A program made the translations under genes and the position numbers. Positions 17,981 to 27,168 of a stretch of 64,000 nt of DNA are shown here, one piece after another. The notes below the pieces were generated by a model. That model was not told where the DNA came from. It did no database searches and worked only from the letters and a program-made list of their open reading frames with translations. Within the stretch, counting starts at the first letter, position 1. Each line of letters opens with the position of its first letter. This stretch comes from Alphaproteobacteria bacterium (GTDB lineage: Bacteria; Pseudomonadota; Alphaproteobacteria; SMXS01). Location: positions 17,928 through 81,927 of the forward strand of contig JANQQJ010000004.1 of the NCBI GenBank assembly GCA_028284945.1, given 5' to 3'.

Positions 17981-18432
17981 GAGCCGCTCCTGTTGTAGTG
18001 CCATGTGATCGTGGTCCGCGCGGCGGGGTCGCCGTTCGGGTCGGCGAGATCGAATTGGAACTGGATACGATCATAAAGGCGGCCGTCTTCCCGGCTGCGC
18101 CGATCTGCGTCCGTCACCTTGGCGGTCACCGTATAGAGCGTGTCTTCCTCCAGCGGCTGATACATTTCCCAGTCATAGCTCTCAATGCCGATTGAGTGAT
18201 CAGAATCGGCTTTGCCAACCGCGAACATCTCGCCAATCGTCGTATTCGCACCCAGAATCGGCATGTGAAACAGCGCCACGGGATGCACCATTTTGCCTGG
18301 CAACGGCTCGGCGCCGGTGCATTCGGTCAGCAGAAAATTCTCCCAATGCTCGATTGTGTATGTGCCACCGGGGAATTCATGGCCGATGATGGCCTTAATC
18401 TCTTCCTCCGGGGGCGGTGGTTTGCCTGGCAT
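17965..18432 (-). CDS. FAS1-like/MaoC N-terminal-type dehydratase partner
   Basis: Has 155 residues. The hot-dog-like sequence has HPVALFHMPILG and QPLEEDTLYTVTAKVTD, and the end YNRSGS, but no D-x4-H hydratase motif. This fits the non-catalytic half of a split MaoC pair, the next gene supplying the catalytic half. The stop overlaps the start of that gene. Pairs of this type hydrate enoyl-CoA with bulky tails in actinobacterial steroid breakdown; the substrate here is unknown. Confidence 0.72.
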   Translation of the reverse strand: MPGKPPPPEEEIKAIIGHEFPGGTYTIEHWENFLLTECTGAEPLPGKMVHPVALFHMPILGANTTIGEMFAVGKADSDHSIGIESYDWEMYQPLEEDTLYTVTAKVTDADRRSREDGRLYDRIQFQFDLADPNGDPAARTTITWHYNRSGSWTSR

Positions 18433-18553
18433 GATGCTTGTCCCCTGTTTTTGATTCCGGCGTACGCTAGCACGCTCAATCCGGCTTTGGGAGATTGCAC
18501 TTGGGGCAGCGCAGGATTTAGACTTCCGACTACCCCCAAATGAGATCGACGTG

Positions 18554-18802
18554 ATGCTGAAGCCGCAGGATATTGAAATCGAACAGATTTACGTGCCGAC
18601 GGCGCGGCGAAAGACCCTGAACGGTGACAAGGTCGATAGCCTGGCCGAGGACATTCTTGAAAACGGCTTCAGAACGCCGATTCAGGTGCGCCAAGGCAAG
18701 GGCCGGTTCGTTCTCGTTGAGGGCTTGCACCGGCTTGAGGCAATGCGGGCGCTGGGCGAAACGACCATCGAGTCACTTCTGGTCAGCGCCCGGAAAGCCT
18801 GA
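18554..18802 (+). CDS. ParB/Srx-fold N-terminal domain protein (stand-alone)
   Basis: An 82-residue protein made only of a ParB-N-like domain: an early IEIEQIYVPTARRK, then SLAEDILENGFRTPIQV, and the signature LVEGLHRLEAMRALGE (ParB box II, usually GERRxRA, here GLHRLEA). No helix-turn-helix or dimer domain follows. GTG 18551 is also possible. Proteins of this form can be CTPases or nucleotide hydrolases linked to sulfiredoxin-type folds. Its neighbours, a hydratase pair and an exported protein, give no hint of a partition system. Confidence 0.7.
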   Translation: MLKPQDIEIEQIYVPTARRKTLNGDKVDSLAEDILENGFRTPIQVRQGKGRFVLVEGLHRLEAMRALGETTIESLLVSARKA

Positions 18803-18814
18803 GACTCCGGTCAG

Positions 18815-19222
18815 CTAATTGCCTGTTGTTCCGGTTTGACTGCAGACACACAGGTCGTCATTGCAGCCCACCGTATCGTTGTCGCACATCTTGTCGGCGG
18901 CAATCATAGAGACGCAGTCGAATGAGCCTTTGCAATAGCAGATCATGCCGTTGCACTCATACTTAGTGTCGTCGTCCACATTGGCTTTCAGTTTCACCCC
19001 GCCGACCGATGGCGTGGTCGGACGGCCAAATACCGAGTCAACCGACCTCAAATTCCTCAATGCAGGAATGGTGGCCCCTTCGGTCGACGTATCCCGCGTC
19101 TCCATCGGTGTCGCTTTCATCGTCGCAACACCAGCCGCTGAAGAACTGTCACGGGAGGACTCGGCATGAACCGCCGTGCCCACAAAAACAAAGGCCATCA
19201 TGGCCACAAGTAGCACTCTCAT
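18815..19222 (-). CDS. Exported cysteine-rich protein
   Basis: Has 135 residues from ATG 19222, which follows GGGGAG. A signal peptide (MRVLLVAMMAFVFVGTAVHA) is followed by a Ser/Thr-rich low-complexity region to about residue 60. The C-terminal 50 residues hold nine cysteines (YECNGMICYCKGSFDC, then CDNDTVGCNDDLCVC), which suggests a knotted disulfide or metal-binding domain. Function unknown. It is divergent from the large SPOR protein, with about 170 bp between the starts. Confidence 0.7.
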   Translation of the reverse strand: MRVLLVAMMAFVFVGTAVHAESSRDSSSAAGVATMKATPMETRDTSTEGATIPALRNLRSVDSVFGRPTTPSVGGVKLKANVDDDTKYECNGMICYCKGSFDCVSMIAADKMCDNDTVGCNDDLCVCSQTGTTGN

Positions 19223-19394
19223 TCGGATACTCCCCTTTCGCTGCCGTCCCCCAACGGCAGAACGCGGTGAACACACCTCGTCACGCCTCCGCAATATAGC
19301 AAAAAGGGGCGGTATTTCGATAGTCGACAAGCAATATAGGGAATACGCCACTTGCCACTTCCGGGCACCAGCGCCCAGGTGGTAAGAACGGGGC

Positions 19395-22049
19395 ATGAGG
19401 GCTTTAAGCGGGTTCAGCGCAATACTGGGTATCGTCGGCATGTTGGCGGTGGGTTGGATCCCCCTTGCCGAAGCCAGCTCTGTCACAAAAGCCTGCGATT
19501 CCGCGCGCCTGAATGGAGAGCTTCAAGATTTGAAAATCTGCCGCGATGCAGCTGAAGGCGGCAATGCGGCGGCCCAGTATTTTATGGGCCTGATGTACGC
19601 CAATGGCGACGGGGTCGAGCGGGATAAGGAAGCCGGATTTCAGTGGCTGAAAAAGGCCGCACTGAACGATTACCCGTCGGCCCCCTTCGTTATCGATGCG
19701 CTCTATCCCGGACGGGCAAATGAGGTGAAAAAGGACCCACTTGCCGATCTGATCCCGGAGAACATTCCCGCGGGCGGTGTGGTCTCACGCGTGGCACGCC
19801 GCGAGGATGGCGGCCTGAGGCTGATTGTCGATGAGGAGCAGGGCAAACAGATGGGGGTTGAACTCGGCGCCGATGTAGAGGTGGTGACCAGAGAGAAAGA
19901 GAAACCTCCCCAAGAGCCGACTGTATCTGAAACCGACCTTGCTGTCGTCCTACCTGAGCCAGAGCCCGTGCCAAAGCCGGAGCCGGAAGCAGAACCGGAG
20001 CCTGAAACGGTACCCGAGGTTACCGTCGAGAAGACGGAACCAGAGCCCGAAGTCGACTTGGTATCTCCGGAAGCCGTCGCGCCGGACGAAAATGAGATCA
20101 AGGCCTACGATGATCTGCCCGAACCGATTGTCATCGCATCCCCGCCGGAGCCAGAAGTTGTGGCGCCGCCTGAGGATACAGTTGTCCCAGTGGCGGAGAC
20201 TTCGGCCGCATCAGTCCCTGAAGAGAGCGCTGCGCAGGAACCCACACAGGATGAACCTGCGCTGATCGAAGCTGAACAAGCTGTTGTTCCAGATGCCGTG
20301 GAGCCAGTCACAGATGAGGCTGAACCCGCCTTGCCGCCAGCACCGGAAATTCTGGTTCAAGAGACAGAGCCAGAGACCGCCGAGTTACCGGAAACGGTGC
20401 CCGATGCCGAGGACATCGCATCGGAAGGACAATCGCCTGAGGAACCCGACGAGGTGTTACCTGCGCCGGAGGAACCGGATGTGGCTTTAGAAGAGACTGA
20501 AGCCGAACCATCCGGCATGACAACCGAAAGCAAAGCCGACCCAGAAGTCATCGAGCAAGCAGCGGTCGAGCCGGCCGACCCGGCGCCGGAACCGGTTTTG
20601 AGTCCTGAGCCAGCGCTGGACAGCCAGCCTTTGCCCATCAAGCCCGAGGCCACGGACGAAGTGGTCGAGCCTGAAGAAACAGCTGAATCCGCGGCTGAAT
20701 TGGCTGAAGACGCAATCGACCCACAGCCCGATCAGGCCCCCACAATCGAGTTGCCTATCAGTGTGACAGAAACACCCCCTGAAACTCAGCTCGCTGAAGG
20801 GACAGAGACGGTGGAGCAGGTTCTCGAGGGTACGGGGGTATCTGAACCGCTTCTTGAAGCGGCGGAAATTGAAGACCCGCCAGCGCCCTTGGAACCGCTC
20901 CCGGTGGCCGAGCCGGCCCCAATTCCAGAAACTGTCCCGGAACCTGAGCCCACACCAGCAGCGGCGCCTGAGCCCGTGCCCACTCAGGACATCGCGCTTG
21001 AGTCTGGAGAAGATCCGGACACGCCGCCCGCTTTTGAGCCCGACCCTGTGATTGAACCTGTGCCTCAGCCCGACCTGATACCACTGCCGACGCCTGACCC
21101 GGACCCTGTCCCCGACATTGCACTTAACACGGTGGATGATCTGGACGCCCCGCCGGCTGGTCCAGTGCCACCCCAACCCGAAGTCACAGGGCCGCCTGCC
21201 GAATCCGCACCGCTCGATGAGCGGCGGATTGAGGAACCAACGGAATGGGATATCGTCCTCGCCTCACAGGTGGCGCTGAAGCGCGAGAAGACGGTGATTA
21301 CCGACCCGAATGCGGCACCGGAGGTCAGCTCGGTCGCCAAGCCATCGGTCGCCCAACAGTCACTCGACGCGCCGGAGCCAGAGGTTGAACCAATCTCTGA
21401 AAACGTGCTGGTCGCCAGCCGAGAAATCACCCCGATTACTGCCCTGCCCTATGAGCGCCCAGTTCGAAAATCGATACAGCGGCGTGAAGCCGCCAAACCG
21501 CCCGCTGAGATGCCCACAGAATCCTGGTTGATCGACCTTGGCAGCTTCCGCTCACCCCGGGCCGCAAGCCGGGCCTGGAGCACGCTGGTCAACCGCCATA
21601 AGCGGGACCTGGACGGGCTGGTCGAAGTATTGGAACAAAAGGGATCGTCGAGCCTGTTATCCGCCGGGCCTGTCAGCAGCCGCGCAGAGGCAGACCGACT
21701 GTGCAATGTGATGCGCTGGAGTGCACCGGATTGCGCGCCACGGTTGGCCTGGGCCTCGGAGGAACCGACAGCCAGCGTTCCCCCTGCTGAAACCACGGAC
21801 GCAGCCGAATCCTGGCTGATCGACCTGGGCGAATATGGATCACAGGGGGCCGCCACCGCGGCGTGGCGGCGGCTGCGCGCCGGGGATTCCCGTCTGACCG
21901 ATATGGTCTATTTTCTGGAGCAGGCAGGATCGGGCAGCCGCTTAATGGCTGGCCCCATCAACGACTGGAACCTGGTGGACTCGCTTTGCGACAGCCTGCG
22001 GCAAATGACCCATGCCTGCACGCCCCGCCCGGCCTGGCAGGGGCCGTAG
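19395..22049 (+). CDS. Sel1-repeat / acidic Pro-Glu-rich / tandem SPOR-like envelope protein
   Basis: Has 884 residues. Residues 1-28 form a signal peptide or anchor. A single Sel1-type repeat lies at about 53-95 (GNAAAQYFMGLMYANGDG). From about 170 to 700 the chain is a disordered Pro/Glu/Val/Ala-rich, strongly acidic linker with recurring PEPEP- and EPAPE-like units. Two SPOR-like domains follow at 709-790 and 805-884, each starting ESWLIDLG and ending with a Cys and PAW/LAW. SPOR domains bind denuded peptidoglycan at the division site. The design suits a long periplasmic tether; the role is inferred. Confidence 0.8.
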   Translation: MRALSGFSAILGIVGMLAVGWIPLAEASSVTKACDSARLNGELQDLKICRDAAEGGNAAAQYFMGLMYANGDGVERDKEAGFQWLKKAALNDYPSAPFVIDALYPGRANEVKKDPLADLIPENIPAGGVVSRVARREDGGLRLIVDEEQGKQMGVELGADVEVVTREKEKPPQEPTVSETDLAVVLPEPEPVPKPEPEAEPEPETVPEVTVEKTEPEPEVDLVSPEAVAPDENEIKAYDDLPEPIVIASPPEPEVVAPPEDTVVPVAETSAASVPEESAAQEPTQDEPALIEAEQAVVPDAVEPVTDEAEPALPPAPEILVQETEPETAELPETVPDAEDIASEGQSPEEPDEVLPAPEEPDVALEETEAEPSGMTTESKADPEVIEQAAVEPADPAPEPVLSPEPALDSQPLPIKPEATDEVVEPEETAESAAELAEDAIDPQPDQAPTIELPISVTETPPETQLAEGTETVEQVLEGTGVSEPLLEAAEIEDPPAPLEPLPVAEPAPIPETVPEPEPTPAAAPEPVPTQDIALESGEDPDTPPAFEPDPVIEPVPQPDLIPLPTPDPDPVPDIALNTVDDLDAPPAGPVPPQPEVTGPPAESAPLDERRIEEPTEWDIVLASQVALKREKTVITDPNAAPEVSSVAKPSVAQQSLDAPEPEVEPISENVLVASREITPITALPYERPVRKSIQRREAAKPPAEMPTESWLIDLGSFRSPRAASRAWSTLVNRHKRDLDGLVEVLEQKGSSSLLSAGPVSSRAEADRLCNVMRWSAPDCAPRLAWASEEPTASVPPAETTDAAESWLIDLGEYGSQGAATAAWRRLRAGDSRLTDMVYFLEQAGSGSRLMAGPINDWNLVDSLCDSLRQMTHACTPRPAWQGP

Positions 22050-22535
22050 CTATTCGGCTGCGGCCTCGAGTTTGTTGGCCTCGACCGGATAGGAATCAAC
22101 CTCTTCGACAAAAGGCCGCAGGACCTTGAACCACCACTTGCCGTCGACCTTCACATGGTCGTCGATGTAATAGCCGATAATCCGGTTATATTGCAGTTCG
22201 CCGCCCGGCAGCATGGCCGTGTACATCATGGTGAACCGCCATTTTGCGACCGCGGTGTCGCCAGTCACTTCAATCTGCGGGTTGGTCACCATATGAGCTG
22301 AGTTACGCATGAACCCGGCATTGCGGATCGCATTCATATAGTCGGTGATGGCCTGGCGCCCCTCGTTCGGCTCTTCGTCCTGGCGGTGCCACACACCGTC
22401 TTCAACAAAGAGCGCGGCAATGCGCGGCCCGTTGTGATTGTCATCGCAGGAGGCGCAGTATTCCGCCTTCAGCTGCTTGATTTCCTCGATGTCTTCCAGG
22501 CGCTGAATGCGCTCCTCAAGCGTCAAATCGGTCAT
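22050..22535 (-). CDS. NTF2-like (SnoaL-type) protein
   Basis: Has 161 residues. The start MTDLTLEERIQRLEDIEEIKQLKAEYC with D at DDNHNGPRIAALFVEDGVW fits the SnoaL/limonene-epoxide hydrolase-like alpha+beta barrel, as does the later GKWWFKVLRP. These act as isomerases, hydratases or binding proteins for small ring compounds. Its stop lies next to the SPOR gene stop (0 nt gap, convergent). It is the third gene of the CoA-transferase/LLM/NTF2 operon, spaced 21 nt from the LLM gene. Confidence 0.8.
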   Translation of the reverse strand: MTDLTLEERIQRLEDIEEIKQLKAEYCASCDDNHNGPRIAALFVEDGVWHRQDEEPNEGRQAITDYMNAIRNAGFMRNSAHMVTNPQIEVTGDTAVAKWRFTMMYTAMLPGGELQYNRIIGYYIDDHVKVDGKWWFKVLRPFVEEVDSYPVEANKLEAAAE

Positions 22536-22556
22536 GTCTTCTCTCTCCTGAACTGG

Positions 22557-23558
22557 CTAAAGCCCCACCTTCTCCGGCGTACACGCCTCGAAGGTGAGAG
22601 CTACCTCTTGCTCTGATGCACCGCCCAGCGGCGCGATGATATGGGTGTGGATGCCAGTCTGGCCGCACCAGCGCAGCCGCTCCTGCACTTCTTCCGGGCT
22701 GCCGATGATCGCGATCTCGTCGACAAGATCATCGGAAATCGCACCCGTCGTTTTCTCACGGTCCCGTTCGGCCCAGCCCTCGCGGATAATGGCGGCCGCA
22801 TCCTCATAGCCTGCCCAGGCGAGGAAGTTGTTGTAGACCGGAGTCGCATAGTAAGGGGCAAACGCTGCCCTGAATTTGGCGCGGGCGGCTTCCTTGTCGT
22901 CGGTCACCAGCACCATATGCCGGTTGACGACCTCTACGTCCTCACCCTTCTTGCCAGCGCGTTCTGCGCCGATATGGACATGTTTAATCATCTTCGGCAG
23001 CGCACCCATGGGCCACAGATTAAAGATGACGCCGTCGCTGAACTCCGCTGCGTTTTCAATCATTTTGCCGCGCAGCGCTGCCATATAGACCGGCACCGGG
23101 TGTTCCAGCGGCATCTGGCGATAGCCGTGACTGTGTAGCGTATCCAGATCGAAGTTCGATTTTTCGCCTGCCAGCATGGACTTCACCATGATCGCGGTTT
23201 CACGCACACGGGTCACCGGTTTCTGCATCGGCACGCCATGCCACCCGTCCATCATGTTGTGGCTGGAAGAACCAAGCCCCATCACGAACCGGCCCGGCAG
23301 AACCTGACCGATCGCATTGGCGGTCGCCGCCAGGACAGCTGGCGTACGGGTAAAGACTGGCGTAACCGCGACACCGATCCGCATTTTGTCGGTATACGCG
23401 CCCAATATGGCTGCGGTGGTCAGCGCGTCGGGTGCGCCACCGTCGCCGAACCAGGCATCGGTGTAGCCATGCGCTTCAGCCCATTGGACACGGTCGATGG
23501 TGTCGGACACTTTGGGTCCACCCGGCAGCGTAACCGCCATGCGTTGTGAGGGTGCCAT
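22557..23558 (-). CDS. LLM-class flavin-dependent oxidoreductase (luciferase-like)
   Basis: Has 333 residues. The TIM-barrel luciferase-like fold is marked by WAEAHGYTDAWFGDGG, by IGVAVTPVFTRTPAVLAATA and by the phosphate-binding segment GRFVMGLGSSSHNM. Such enzymes use FMN or F420; the residues deciding this cannot be called reliably here. The C-terminal EEVQERLRWCGQTGIHTHI is typical. It is the middle gene of the operon running from the CoA-transferase at 24831. A role in oxidising a CoA- or ring-bound substrate is inferred. Confidence 0.88.
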   Translation of the reverse strand: MAPSQRMAVTLPGGPKVSDTIDRVQWAEAHGYTDAWFGDGGAPDALTTAAILGAYTDKMRIGVAVTPVFTRTPAVLAATANAIGQVLPGRFVMGLGSSSHNMMDGWHGVPMQKPVTRVRETAIMVKSMLAGEKSNFDLDTLHSHGYRQMPLEHPVPVYMAALRGKMIENAAEFSDGVIFNLWPMGALPKMIKHVHIGAERAGKKGEDVEVVNRHMVLVTDDKEAARAKFRAAFAPYYATPVYNNFLAWAGYEDAAAIIREGWAERDREKTTGAISDDLVDEIAIIGSPEEVQERLRWCGQTGIHTHIIAPLGGASEQEVALTFEACTPEKVGL

Positions 23559-23637
23559 TCCTATTCTCCCCTGAAATCAATCGTCGTTGATGGCACGCTA
23601 ATCCGTTGTTACCGGAGTTGCCAGCGCAAGATCATAG

Positions 23638-24831
23638 CTAGTCCGACAGCGCGTCAATTTCCTGTTCGGTTAGGCCGAATTCGCCCAGCACCTCGCGGGT
23701 GTGGTCGCCAAGCCCAGGAGGCAGATGCCGCGTTTCAGGAACACTGGAAGAGAACCGCACCGGTTGATCAAACATCCACGTGGCACCCTCCGTCGGGTGA
23801 TCGACTTTCGTGACCGCCCCGACTTCCCGCAGATGTTCATCCTCTGTCAGGTCCTCGATATGCGAAACGGGCATCGCAGGCACACCAGCCTCGCCGAAAA
23901 TCTCCACCCATTCAGCATTGGTTTTGGTTGGGATGGCGTCAGCGACGTACCCCGCCAGTTCATCCATGTTCTCGACCCTGGATTCGATAGTCGCAAATCG
24001 CGGTTCAGACACCAAATCGCCCTTGCCGACCGCTTCCAGCGTCGCGTGCCATTGGCGCGTCGTATAGGGCATGACACACAGATAGCCGTCTTTCGCCTTG
24101 ATCGGCTTCTGGTGCTTTGACAGCAGTGACCCATAGCCAATCGGCCCGATGGGCGGGTCGAAGGTATGGCCGAACAGCTGGTCGATCGCGGTAAACGACG
24201 CCAGTGCCTCGAACATTGGTACTTCGATATGCTGGCCTTCACCGGTCCGCAGTTTGTGAATGATCCCGCCCATAATCCCATAGGCCGCATAGAGGCTCGA
24301 TGTCTTGTCGGCCATCAAGGTCGGAATGAAACGCGGTTCGGGGTTGCCGTCCAACTGGCTGATAATGTCGGTCGTACCGGTCGCGGACTGGATCAGCTGA
24401 TCGAAAGCCGCCCGCCCTGCATAGGGGCCTGCCGACCCGAAGCCGACACAGTGCACGTAGATGACATCCGGCTTTACACCGCAGACGTCCTGATAGGTCA
24501 GGCGCATCTTCGTCAGATGCTCATCCCTGATATTGTGGATCACCACATCGGCCCAAACGATCATCCGGTCGAGCGCGGCACGCGCATTTTCTTTGTGAAG
24601 GTCGAGGACAACGGACCGCTTATTGCGGTTGCAGGCCATGAACATCGGCCCCATGCCCTGGCCGCTCGGTGAGGGCCCGGACCGACGCATGACATCACCC
24701 TCGGGGGTTTCGACTTTGATAACGTCAGCCCCCAAATCCCCCAGGATCTGCGTGGCATAGGGCGCAAACAAAAAGTTCGACAGGTCGAGAACTTTGACCC
24801 CGTTTAACGGGCCAGCCTTGTCATTCTCCAT
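23638..24831 (-). CDS. Family III CoA-transferase (CaiB/BaiF)
   Basis: Has 397 residues. The start GVKVLDLSNFLFAPYATQILGD and the CoA-binding NRNKRSVVLDL, with a catalytic Asp in AFDQLIQSATG, are the CaiB/BaiF pattern. It moves CoA between carboxylates; the acyl substrate is unknown. It is the first gene of the operon with the LLM oxidoreductase (79 nt downstream) and the NTF2 protein. A second copy of the family (46866-48053) is about 25 percent different in length pattern and lies in another operon. Confidence 0.92.
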   Translation of the reverse strand: MENDKAGPLNGVKVLDLSNFLFAPYATQILGDLGADVIKVETPEGDVMRRSGPSPSGQGMGPMFMACNRNKRSVVLDLHKENARAALDRMIVWADVVIHNIRDEHLTKMRLTYQDVCGVKPDVIYVHCVGFGSAGPYAGRAAFDQLIQSATGTTDIISQLDGNPEPRFIPTLMADKTSSLYAAYGIMGGIIHKLRTGEGQHIEVPMFEALASFTAIDQLFGHTFDPPIGPIGYGSLLSKHQKPIKAKDGYLCVMPYTTRQWHATLEAVGKGDLVSEPRFATIESRVENMDELAGYVADAIPTKTNAEWVEIFGEAGVPAMPVSHIEDLTEDEHLREVGAVTKVDHPTEGATWMFDQPVRFSSSVPETRHLPPGLGDHTREVLGEFGLTEQEIDALSD

Positions 24832-24994
24832 AACCCACTCCGAAAAAAGTGCGCTCCCTTATGCTCATGATAGCAAATCACCGGCCCGGCGTCAGTCGGC
24901 CGGGCAGAGGACATATTCCACCATAGCGACATCAAGATTTCCTGCTAAGCTAACGATCCCGAAAGACAAATCGGGAAATGGGAGCTCAGGATCT

Positions 24995-27163
24995 ATGCAT
25001 TTCATGGCGCGTACTATCGTTGCTGTATTGGCCATTTCAGCTGCTGCGTGTGAACCAGCGGAACCGCCCACACCCGTAGAGCCCGCACCGCCGGAAGCAG
25101 AAGTGCCTGCAGAACCTGAAGTGCGTGGACCGGCAGAGGTTGATGGCGAGCGGATCATCAATGCCGACAACGAGCCGGGCAACTGGATGAGTCACGGTCG
25201 AACCTATTCCGAACAGCGTTTCAGCCCGCTCGATGCCATCAATGCAGAAACCGTCGGCGGCCTTGGGCTTGCCTGGTATGTCGACCTGGACGAAATTCGC
25301 GGGATCGAGGCAACACCGATCGTTGTTGATGGCGTGATGTATACGACCAGCGCCTGGAGCGTCGTTCACGCGCTTGATGCGCGCTCCGGTGAACCACTCT
25401 GGACCTACGACCCCGAGGTCCCGAAGGATTGGGGCGTCTATGCCTGTTGTGATGTGGTCAATCGCGGCGTCGCCGTCTGGAAAGGGCGGGTCTATGTCGG
25501 CTCCCTGGATGGCCGGCTGATTGCGCTTGATGCTGAATCCGGTGACGTGGTCTGGGAAACCAACACCATCGACCGCCGCCAACCCTATACGATCACCGGT
25601 GCACCACGCATCATCAACGGCAAGGTGATTATCGGTAATGGCGGCGCAGAACTAGGGGTGCGCGGCTATGTCTCCGCTTATGATGCGGCCTCCGGCAAGC
25701 GCATCTGGCGCTTCCATACCGTCCCCGGCGACCCTGAAAAGGGTTTTGAGAACGACATTATGGAGGCTGCAGCCGATACCTGGACCGGCACCTGGTGGGA
25801 GTATGGCGGGGGCGGCACCGTCTGGGATTCCATGGCCTATGACCCGGAGCTCGACGTGCTCTATATCGGGGTCGGTAATGGATCGCCATGGAACCAGCGT
25901 ATCAGAAGCCCTGAAGGCGGCGACAACCTGTTCCTGTCCTCCATCGTCGCTCTGCGCCCGGACACGGGCGAGTATGTCTGCCACTATCAGACCACGCCGG
26001 GCGAGACCTGGGACTACACGGCCACGCAGCACATTATTCTGGCTGATCTGGAAATTGACGGCAGCCCACGCAAGGTGCTGATGCAAGCGCCGAAAAACGG
26101 TTTCTTCTACGTCATCGATCGGGAAACCTGTCAGCTCATCTCGGCTGAAAAATACGTCACCGCAACCTGGGCGACCAAAATCAATAAATTGACCGGCCGC
26201 CCTATTGAAGTGCCCGAGGCACGCTATGAGGCCGGCGCCACCGTCGTTGAACCGGGCCCCTATGGCGGACACAACTGGCACCCGATGGCGTTCAACCCCA
26301 ATACTGGACTGGTTTACATTCCGGTATTGGAAATTCCATCCACCTATGCCGATGACAGCGCCTTCCTGTTCAAACAGGGCCGCTGGAACACGGGCACCGA
26401 CTCCCTGGCTGCTGCGCTTCCGGATGACGAGGCCCAGCGCAAAGCGATCAAGCCCTTGCTGAAGGGACATTTGGCCGCCTGGGATCCGTTAGAGCAGACC
26501 GAAGTCTGGCGCGCACAGTACGATGCGCCCTGGAATGGGGGCCTGTTGAGCACGGCGGGCAATCTTGTTTTCCAGGGCACTGCAGATGCCCGGTTCGTGG
26601 CCTATCAGGCAGATACGGGTAAAGAGCTTTGGTCCGCCCCGTCGCAGACGGGCATTGTGGCCGCGCCGATCACCTATGAAGTCGATGGGGAACAGTATGT
26701 GACGGTCATGGCCGGCTGGGGCGGCGCCTATGCGCTGGTCGCAGGCTACTTCGTGAAGAATGAGAGCCGGCCACCCCTCTCTCGGGTTTTGACATTCAAA
26801 CTGGGCAGCACAATGGCCCTGCCCGAATTGGACTGGGAACCGCTCGACCATCCAGAACCGCCCGAAGAGACCGCAAGTGCGGAGACGGTCGAACGGGGCC
26901 GCAAGGTCTATCATCAGTTCTGCCAGTTCTGCCACGGCGACAGTGCGGCCGGCGGCGGGGTCGTTATGGACCTGCGCTACTCAGCCAGCCTGCATGACGA
27001 GACCCAGTGGCGCGACATCACGCTCAACGGCACGATGGCCGATGCCGGCATGGCCCCGTTTGGTGAGTTTGTCAGCGAAGAGGATGCCGAAGCGATCCGC
27101 GCCTATGTCATCCGCCGCGCCCACGAACTGGCCAATCAGGCGGCAGAGGCAAACGCAGAATAA
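24995..27163 (+). CDS. PQQ-dependent quinohemoprotein dehydrogenase, lipoprotein type
   Basis: Has 722 residues. ATG 24995 gives a signal peptide with lipobox SAAAC-E, so the enzyme is probably membrane-anchored. An acidic Pro/Glu linker precedes an eight-bladed propeller with the adjacent-Cys disulfide (YACCDVV), the GXETWDYTA active-site Asp and several W-docking repeats (SGEPLWTYDPE). The C-terminal cytochrome c domain has CQFCH (Cys643, Cys646, His647). The residue two after the catalytic Asp is Thr, not the Asp of lanthanide enzymes, so Ca2+ use is expected. It oxidises alcohols or similar in the periplasm. Confidence 0.9.
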   Translation: MHFMARTIVAVLAISAAACEPAEPPTPVEPAPPEAEVPAEPEVRGPAEVDGERIINADNEPGNWMSHGRTYSEQRFSPLDAINAETVGGLGLAWYVDLDEIRGIEATPIVVDGVMYTTSAWSVVHALDARSGEPLWTYDPEVPKDWGVYACCDVVNRGVAVWKGRVYVGSLDGRLIALDAESGDVVWETNTIDRRQPYTITGAPRIINGKVIIGNGGAELGVRGYVSAYDAASGKRIWRFHTVPGDPEKGFENDIMEAAADTWTGTWWEYGGGGTVWDSMAYDPELDVLYIGVGNGSPWNQRIRSPEGGDNLFLSSIVALRPDTGEYVCHYQTTPGETWDYTATQHIILADLEIDGSPRKVLMQAPKNGFFYVIDRETCQLISAEKYVTATWATKINKLTGRPIEVPEARYEAGATVVEPGPYGGHNWHPMAFNPNTGLVYIPVLEIPSTYADDSAFLFKQGRWNTGTDSLAAALPDDEAQRKAIKPLLKGHLAAWDPLEQTEVWRAQYDAPWNGGLLSTAGNLVFQGTADARFVAYQADTGKELWSAPSQTGIVAAPITYEVDGEQYVTVMAGWGGAYALVAGYFVKNESRPPLSRVLTFKLGSTMALPELDWEPLDHPEPPEETASAETVERGRKVYHQFCQFCHGDSAAGGGVVMDLRYSASLHDETQWRDITLNGTMADAGMAPFGEFVSEEDAEAIRAYVIRRAHELANQAAEANAE

Positions 27164-27168
27164 GGTCT

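Noticed and set aside
18554..19222. A toxin-antitoxin or partition system made of the ParB-N protein and the Cys-rich protein
   Set aside because: The two genes converge and one product is exported, so they cannot form a usual module.
19940..21200. Repeated GAGCC/CCGGAG units that could look like a tandem or CRISPR array
   Set aside because: The units are irregular in length and lie inside one continuous reading frame coding for a Pro/Glu-rich linker; there are no regular spacers.
25652..26470. A 272-residue minus-strand frame inside the PQQ dehydrogenase gene
   Set aside because: The sense strand has clear propeller motifs throughout; the antisense frame has none.
24995..27163. Lanthanide-dependent alcohol dehydrogenase
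   Set aside because: The residue two positions after the catalytic Asp is Thr (WDYTA), not the Asp found in lanthanide enzymes.
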